From Candidatus Saccharimonadota bacterium (GTDB taxonomy: Bacteria > Patescibacteriota > Saccharimonadia > Saccharimonadales > Saccharimonadaceae), in assembly GCA_017404795.1 (NCBI GenBank), contig JAFRBR010000014.1, positions 1-32,740 on the forward strand: DNA of 32,740 nucleotides. The letters are read 5' to 3'. A program made the position numbers and the translations under genes. The notes beneath the pieces are model-generated. The model had not been told where the DNA came from, made no database searches, and saw only the letters and a program-made list of their open reading frames with translations. Shown piece by piece: positions 28,703 to 32,740 of this stretch (positions within the stretch are counted from its first letter, which is position 1; each line of letters starts with the position of its first letter).

Positions 28703-31219
28703 ATGGAAGACAATCAAAAACCAGAAGAAATTGAAATTTTACCCGAAGGCATTGAAAAACGTGGCGTCGAAAGCACCATGGAAGACTATTTCCTCCGTTA
28801 CTCGATGTCCGTCATTGTTGACCGCGCTCTGCCAGATGTCCGCGACGGCCTCAAGCCTGTAAACAGACGTATCCTCTATACCATGAACAAAAACGGCTGG
28901 AAGGCCCCTCACGCTACGGTCAAATCCGCCCGTATCGTCGGTGACGTCATGGGTAAATACCATCCCCACGGCGACTCCTCTATCTACATGGCCATGGTCA
29001 ACCTGGCTCAGCCCTGGAAGATGCGCTATACCTTGATTGAGGGCCAAGGTAACTTTGGCTCCATGGACGGGGACGAGCCCGCCGCTTACCGGTACACCGA
29101 GGCTCGCATGGACAAGGTTGGTGCTGAGCTTCTCACCGATATCGAAAAGGACACTGTAGATTTTAGAGATAACTTTGACGGTACCGAGCAGGAGCCAGTA
29201 GTTTTGCCCGCTGCTCTCCCCAATATCCTCTTAAACGGTCAGATGGGTATTGCCGTTGGTATGGCTACTAATATTCCTCCTCACAACCTCGGGGAGCTAG
29301 TAGATGCTACAGTCGCCCAGATTGACGACCCCGAGATTTCCCTAGACGGCCTAATGAAATATGTCAAAGGCCCAGATTTCCCGACTGGGGCCGAAGTCTT
29401 CGGTGGCGCACCCATGCGTCAAGCTTACGCCACAGGGAAGGGCTCAGTCACCATCCGCGCCGTCACTAGCATCGAAGAGCGCGCCAAAGGCCGCTTCAAC
29501 ATCGTGATTACAGAGGTACCTTACGGTATGAGCAAAGAGGGCTTCATCGAAAAAGTCCGCGACCTCGCCATGGCTAAGAAGATTACCCATATTGCCGATG
29601 CTCGTGATGAGTCTGCTAGGGGCAAGATTCGCATTGTCGTAGAGCTGAAAAAAGACGCTTTCCCCAAGAAGATCTTAAACCAGCTCTATAAGATGACCGG
29701 TCTTCAGACCTCTTTCCACTACAATATGCTGGCTCTAGTCGATGGTGTCCAGCCCCGCATCTTAGGGCTCAAAGAGATTTTGGGCGAATTCATCAAACAT
29801 CGCCAGAAAGTCGTCCGTCGGCGCACCGAATATGACCTTAAGAAAGCCAAAGAACGCGCCCATATTTTGGAAGGTTTAAAGATTGCCCTCGATAACATCG
29901 ACGAAGTCATCAAAGTTATCCGCGCCTCTTATGATGATGCCGACCAACAGTTGATGAAGCGCTTCGGCCTCTCTGAGATTCAGGCCAACGCTATTCTCCA
30001 GATGCAACTTCGCCGTCTCCAGGGGCTAGAAAGAGATAAGATTGAAGACGAATTGAAACAACTCCATGAATTAATCAAGAAATTAGAGGCTATTCTCGCC
30101 GATGAAAACGAAATTCTCCGCGTGATTAAAGAGGAACTCATAGCCTTGAAAGCCAAATACGGTGACGAGCGCCGTTCCAAGATCATTAATCATGAAGCGG
30201 GGAAGTTCTCCGAAGAGGAATTGATCCCCGAGGAAGAAAGCGTCATCTTGCTCACCTCTGAGAATTACATGAAGCGCGTCCCTCAGACCGATTTCCGCAA
30301 GCAGAACAGAGGTGGCAAAGGCAAGCGCGGCATGACCACCAAGGAAGAAGATGTCATTGCTCAGATTTTGACCGCCAATTCTCACGACTATCTCTTATTC
30401 TTCACTAACCAAGGCCGCCTATTCCGCTTGAAAGCTTACGAAGTTCCCCAAGCCTCTCTAGCTGCTAAGGGTACCGCCGCTGTCAATCTCCTCAATATGC
30501 ACCCAGAAGAGAAGATTACCGCCATCATCAAACAAGGTGATGCCGGCGCTAACGGCTACCTCTTTATGGCTACCAAGAAGGGTACCATTAAAAAGTCCGC
30601 CATCAAAGATTTCTTCAATGTCCGTAGTAATGGCCTGATTGCCATCAAGCTCGCCGAAGGCGATGAACTGAGGTGGGTCAAAGAAACTACCGGTGAAAAT
30701 GATATTGTTATCAGCACCTCTGCTGGTCAGGCTACTCGCTTCAACGAAAAAGAAGTCCGCGTCATGGGTCGTGCCGCTATGGGGGTCCGCGGTATGCGCC
30801 TCCGTCCTAAAGATGAGATTGTTGGCATGGATGTTATCACCGATCCAGATCAGAAGCTCATTGTCGTCTCCGCTAATGGCTATGGCAAAGCCACTCTAGT
30901 TTCTAACTTCCCACCCCATAAGCGTGGTGGTGTCGGCATCAAGGTCGCCGCTGTTACTGCCAAGACCGGCCCGATTGTCGCTGTCCACACCCTAGATCCG
31001 CTAGCTAAAGAAGTCATCATGATGTCCACCAAGGGTCAGGCCATCCGTGTCGCCATGAAAGAAATCCCGACGCTAGGCCGTGCCACCCAAGGTGTCCGCA
31101 TCATGAAAATGAGCGAGGGCGACACCGTAGCTTCTCTCGGCATCGTCCTCCCCGAGGAAGATACCGATGCTAAAGCTTCTGAAAAAACAGAATCTACACC
31201 AAAAACCACCAAAAAATAA
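28703..31219 (+). CDS. gyrA: DNA gyrase subunit A
   Basis: 838 residues; the DNA-cutting and wrapping subunit. Catalytic Tyr131 (AAYRYTEARM, equivalent to E. coli Tyr122) is in the winged-helix domain. The C-terminal beta-pinwheel carries the GyrA box QNRGGKG, so it is gyrase rather than ParC. In the quinolone pocket Ser92 equals E. coli Ser83, but the position of Asp87 is Met96 (HPHGDSSIYMAM), unusual because that residue is nearly always acidic. AAGGAG precedes the ATG. It is followed by a hairpin without a T run (31242-31263). Confidence 0.95.
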   Translation: MEDNQKPEEIEILPEGIEKRGVESTMEDYFLRYSMSVIVDRALPDVRDGLKPVNRRILYTMNKNGWKAPHATVKSARIVGDVMGKYHPHGDSSIYMAMVNLAQPWKMRYTLIEGQGNFGSMDGDEPAAYRYTEARMDKVGAELLTDIEKDTVDFRDNFDGTEQEPVVLPAALPNILLNGQMGIAVGMATNIPPHNLGELVDATVAQIDDPEISLDGLMKYVKGPDFPTGAEVFGGAPMRQAYATGKGSVTIRAVTSIEERAKGRFNIVITEVPYGMSKEGFIEKVRDLAMAKKITHIADARDESARGKIRIVVELKKDAFPKKILNQLYKMTGLQTSFHYNMLALVDGVQPRILGLKEILGEFIKHRQKVVRRRTEYDLKKAKERAHILEGLKIALDNIDEVIKVIRASYDDADQQLMKRFGLSEIQANAILQMQLRRLQGLERDKIEDELKQLHELIKKLEAILADENEILRVIKEELIALKAKYGDERRSKIINHEAGKFSEEELIPEEESVILLTSENYMKRVPQTDFRKQNRGGKGKRGMTTKEEDVIAQILTANSHDYLLFFTNQGRLFRLKAYEVPQASLAAKGTAAVNLLNMHPEEKITAIIKQGDAGANGYLFMATKKGTIKKSAIKDFFNVRSNGLIAIKLAEGDELRWVKETTGENDIVISTSAGQATRFNEKEVRVMGRAAMGVRGMRLRPKDEIVGMDVITDPDQKLIVVSANGYGKATLVSNFPPHKRGGVGIKVAAVTAKTGPIVAVHTLDPLAKEVIMMSTKGQAIRVAMKEIPTLGRATQGVRIMKMSEGDTVASLGIVLPEEDTDAKASEKTESTPKTTKK

Positions 31220-31241
31220 TCTCAATTTTCCAGAGGTCAAA

Positions 31242-31263
31242 ACGCTCAAGCCACCTTTTGAGC
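31242..31263 (+). terminator. Weak hairpin after gyrA
   Basis: GCTCAA and TTGAGC pair around an 8-nt loop just after the gyrA stop, but no T run follows, so it is a doubtful terminator. Confidence 0.3.
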
Positions 31264-31274
31264 AAGGTCAGGGG

Positions 31275-31304
31275 TTGACTCTCTAGCTCTTTTGTGCCTA
31301 TACT
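31275..31304 (+). promoter_or_regulatory. Promoter of the secreted protein
   Basis: TTGACT (31275-31280), 18-bp spacer, TATACT (31299-31304), then a leader with AGAGGAG before the ATG at 31335. Confidence 0.75.
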
Positions 31305-31334
31305 CCTTCAAAATTAAACTAACAGAGGAGTATT

Positions 31335-32486
31335 ATGAAAAAACTACTTTTATTATCATCAACTTTTAGCCTGGTTTTTATGGGTTTGGTGTTCTCATCC
31401 AGCCCTCCAGCCTCAGCCAAAGAGGTCAAAGACGGCATCAACTACTGGTCTCTCACCGAGATGGCGGACTTCAAAACAGCGATCGACGCCGAAGACGAAA
31501 TCGTCTGTGCAGACGATTACGCCTGCCGCGAAGATTTGCACTTCAGGCGCCTAGATACCGGAGGCCAGTACTGGGCTCTAGAGGTCTTTGAAATGGAAAG
31601 ATTTATCGTTTCCTCAATTAACCCCAGTACGGACACCATCAAACTTTACTACCAAGACGAAGACAAAATGCTCAGTCGCATCTATGGCTACCCAATGCAA
31701 ATAGGGGTCAAAGACTTTTATTTACTCTGGGTAGAAGAAGGCTTGGGTGACCCATTTAGCCAGGGCGGCTGGCTGATGTATGGCCAGCGCTACCCCTATT
31801 TTCTTGGTGATAAAGAAACTGTAGAGGCGGCCACTCACATCTTAATCGATGAAAACCAAACCACCTCTGGATATGGCTGGTTTACTCCCAACGAAGAAAG
31901 AGAATATTCTGTGGCCGGCGGCAATCTGGCTAACAATACGACCCATGCTTTCTATTTTTCACTTCTAGGCACTGATAACGGTCGGATGGACGGAATTCGT
32001 GACTACAGCTCTTGTTTTGAAGCATCTCTAGGCTACCAAGATGGTATGGAATGCAAAATCATGTTTGGCGAAGATGGCATGACCACCTATTTACCAACCG
32101 GCTCCCCTAGGGAAGAAGTCGGGTCTTCTAACGACACAAGTCCCTTAACCGACCCCATAATCGAACCAGTAGCCGATACAAATAGCCTAGATCAGTCCCC
32201 TACTAGCCAGACCGGCACCGAAACAGCAACCGTTAGTACCGAAACAATAGCATCTAGCAACGAAACAACAATCTCTAACGCCGAAATTACAACCCCCAAC
32301 ACTGGCGAAAACGGGCACGAATTTAGCAACCCCGACTATTCGAGCGATAATCCCAGTTTTCCATGGTGGCTAGGCATGATTCTGACCCTAAGTTTAGCTA
32401 CTTTGATCTGGCTCTTTTGGCCTAGCACATCAAAAACTCCAAAATTGCATAAAAAAGGTATTGACAGGGCCAAAAAAGTGCGATAA
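31335..32486 (+). CDS. Secreted protein anchored by a C-terminal membrane helix
   Basis: Protein of 383 residues, not recognised. A clear signal peptide (MKKLLLLSSTFSLVFMGLVF, cleavage probably after ASA near residue 28) leads to an acidic, aromatic-rich ectodomain (about 30-250) with several cysteines that could form disulfides (EIVCADDYACRED, SSCFEASLGYQDGMECK). A Ser/Thr/Glu-rich linker (about 255-330) follows, then one membrane helix (about 343-363) and a short basic tail (KLHKKGIDRAKKVR). This is a classic type I surface protein, perhaps facing the host cell of an episymbiont, which is inference. A TPNTG segment lies before the helix, but it is not a proper LPxTG sorting signal. The 3' end overlaps the first rRNA promoter. 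Confidence 0.65.
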   Translation: MKKLLLLSSTFSLVFMGLVFSSSPPASAKEVKDGINYWSLTEMADFKTAIDAEDEIVCADDYACREDLHFRRLDTGGQYWALEVFEMERFIVSSINPSTDTIKLYYQDEDKMLSRIYGYPMQIGVKDFYLLWVEEGLGDPFSQGGWLMYGQRYPYFLGDKETVEAATHILIDENQTTSGYGWFTPNEEREYSVAGGNLANNTTHAFYFSLLGTDNGRMDGIRDYSSCFEASLGYQDGMECKIMFGEDGMTTYLPTGSPREEVGSSNDTSPLTDPIIEPVADTNSLDQSPTSQTGTETATVSTETIASSNETTISNAEITTPNTGENGHEFSNPDYSSDNPSFPWWLGMILTLSLATLIWLFWPSTSKTPKLHKKGIDRAKKVR

Positions 32487-32489
32487 AAT
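32461..32489 (+). promoter_or_regulatory. rRNA promoter P1
   Basis: TTGACA (32461-32466), 17-bp spacer, TAAAAT (32484-32489), overlapping the end of the previous gene. Only the third -10 base deviates from consensus. Confidence 0.75.
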
Positions 32490-32552
32490 GATTACAGTTC
32501 AGAGCTGCGAGTAATTATTTTAGTAGTCTTTGAAAATAGTTTAACAATTTAG

Positions 32553-32582
32553 TTGTGCAATTAATCATCGTCAGTTTATAAT
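32553..32582 (+). promoter_or_regulatory. rRNA promoter P2
   Basis: TTGTGC (32553-32558), 18-bp spacer, TATAAT (32577-32582). In tandem with P1, as is common for rRNA operons. Confidence 0.5.
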
Positions 32583-32614
32583 TTATGTTGAGTTGAACAA
32601 ATTCAATTAATAAA

Positions 32615-32705
32615 CCCGAGCGGGTGACGCGCTTGGAAGGGCTCCCGCGGAGCTCCCGATAGGGAGGAGCCGCGGGAGGGAAAAGCGCGGCAGGACCCGC
32701 TCCGG
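32615..32705 (+). repeat. Structured repeat family R1, copy 3 (16S leader)
   Basis: Closing helix GAGCGGGT / ACCCGCTC (32618-32625 with 32695-32702) and inner helix GCGCTT/AAGCGC (32629-32634 with 32683-32688). The core segments GGGTGAC, CTTGGA, GGGAAAAGCG and GGCAGGACCC are shared with copies 1 and 2. The apical stem is different and GC-rich (CCCGCGG...CCGCGGG). The element lies between the rRNA promoters and 16S, so it is part of the pre-rRNA leader. Confidence 0.8.
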
Positions 32706-32710
32706 ATACT

Positions 32711-32740
32711 TTAATGGAGAGTTTGATCCTGGCTCAGGAT
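32711..32740 (+). rRNA. rrs: 16S rRNA, 5' end only
   Basis: AGAGTTTGATCCTGGCTCAG, the universal 5' region of bacterial 16S rRNA, begins at 32718; the mature end should be a few bases upstream. The gene continues beyond the window. Confidence 0.95.

Noticed and set aside
32290-32400. LPxTG-type sortase signal in the secreted protein
   Set aside because: TPNTG is not a proper motif, LPTGS lies far upstream in the linker, and the membrane helix alone explains anchoring.
1-32740. CRISPR array, prophage or insertion sequence
   Set aside because: No regularly spaced repeats, transposase, integrase or phage genes are present; the repeats found are palindromic elements.

Overview
The window looks like a compact chromosome segment of an ultra-small Candidate Phyla Radiation bacterium (Patescibacteria), most likely Saccharibacteria (TM7). 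This is inference. It rests on the reduced, tightly packed gene set, the short versions of housekeeping proteins (ThrRS without its TGS domain, RelA/SpoT cut after TGS), the minimal SufC/SufB-like plus NifS/IscU-like Fe-S machinery, an anaerobic class III ribonucleotide reductase and an orphan VirD4-like ATPase. UGA is a stop here: it ends several genes in ATGA overlaps, so the Gracilibacteria-type UGA=Gly code does not apply.

Layout. 1-4.6 kb: sufC-sufB-like pair, then nrdD-nrdG behind a promoter flanked by two NrdR-box-like palindromes. 4.6-9.9 kb: a membrane-anchored beta-sandwich protein, a (p)ppGpp synthetase/hydrolase, tRNA-Thr, then two membrane proteins and a GT2 glycosyltransferase, followed by tRNA-Val. 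10.1-11.7 kb (minus): scaffold iscU/nifU and cysteine desulfurase nifS. 11.9-17 kb: a degenerate glutamate-racemase-like protein, thrS, miaA, a wHTH regulator, a metal-site-less MBL-like protein and an M50 site-2 protease. 17.1-18.5 kb: an unassigned structured RNA, a Nudix/RNase HI fusion and RNase P RNA. 18.5-21.5 kb (minus): infC-rpmI-rplT-rpmB and comM. 21.6-22.75 kb is an RNA-rich zone without proteins: a candidate sRNA, tmRNA and a large structured RNA candidate. 22.7-26.5 kb: two small proteins and the VirD4-like ATPase. 26.7-31.2 kb: gyrB-gyrA. 31.3-32.5 kb: a secreted, membrane-anchored protein. The window ends in the first bases of 16S rRNA, behind tandem promoters.

The most unusual content is non-coding. 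(1) An exact 13-mer, TATTTTTTACAAC, occurs seven times (plus near matches) between 17 and 26.6 kb. Four of these copies form inverted pairs in long hairpins between a stop codon and the next promoter, and one lies inside comM. The pattern resembles DNA uptake sequences. (2) A hairpin repeat family with a conserved core (GGGTGAC...GGCAGGACCC) has three copies: before miaA, before the M50 protease and in the 16S leader, with compensatory changes in its closing helix. In two copies it is also an open reading frame linked to the downstream gene. (3) Several genes have a -10 box ending 6-7 nt before the start codon, which predicts leaderless mRNAs. (4) infC appears to start at AUC. (5) NrdD ends just before the segment that should carry its glycyl radical.
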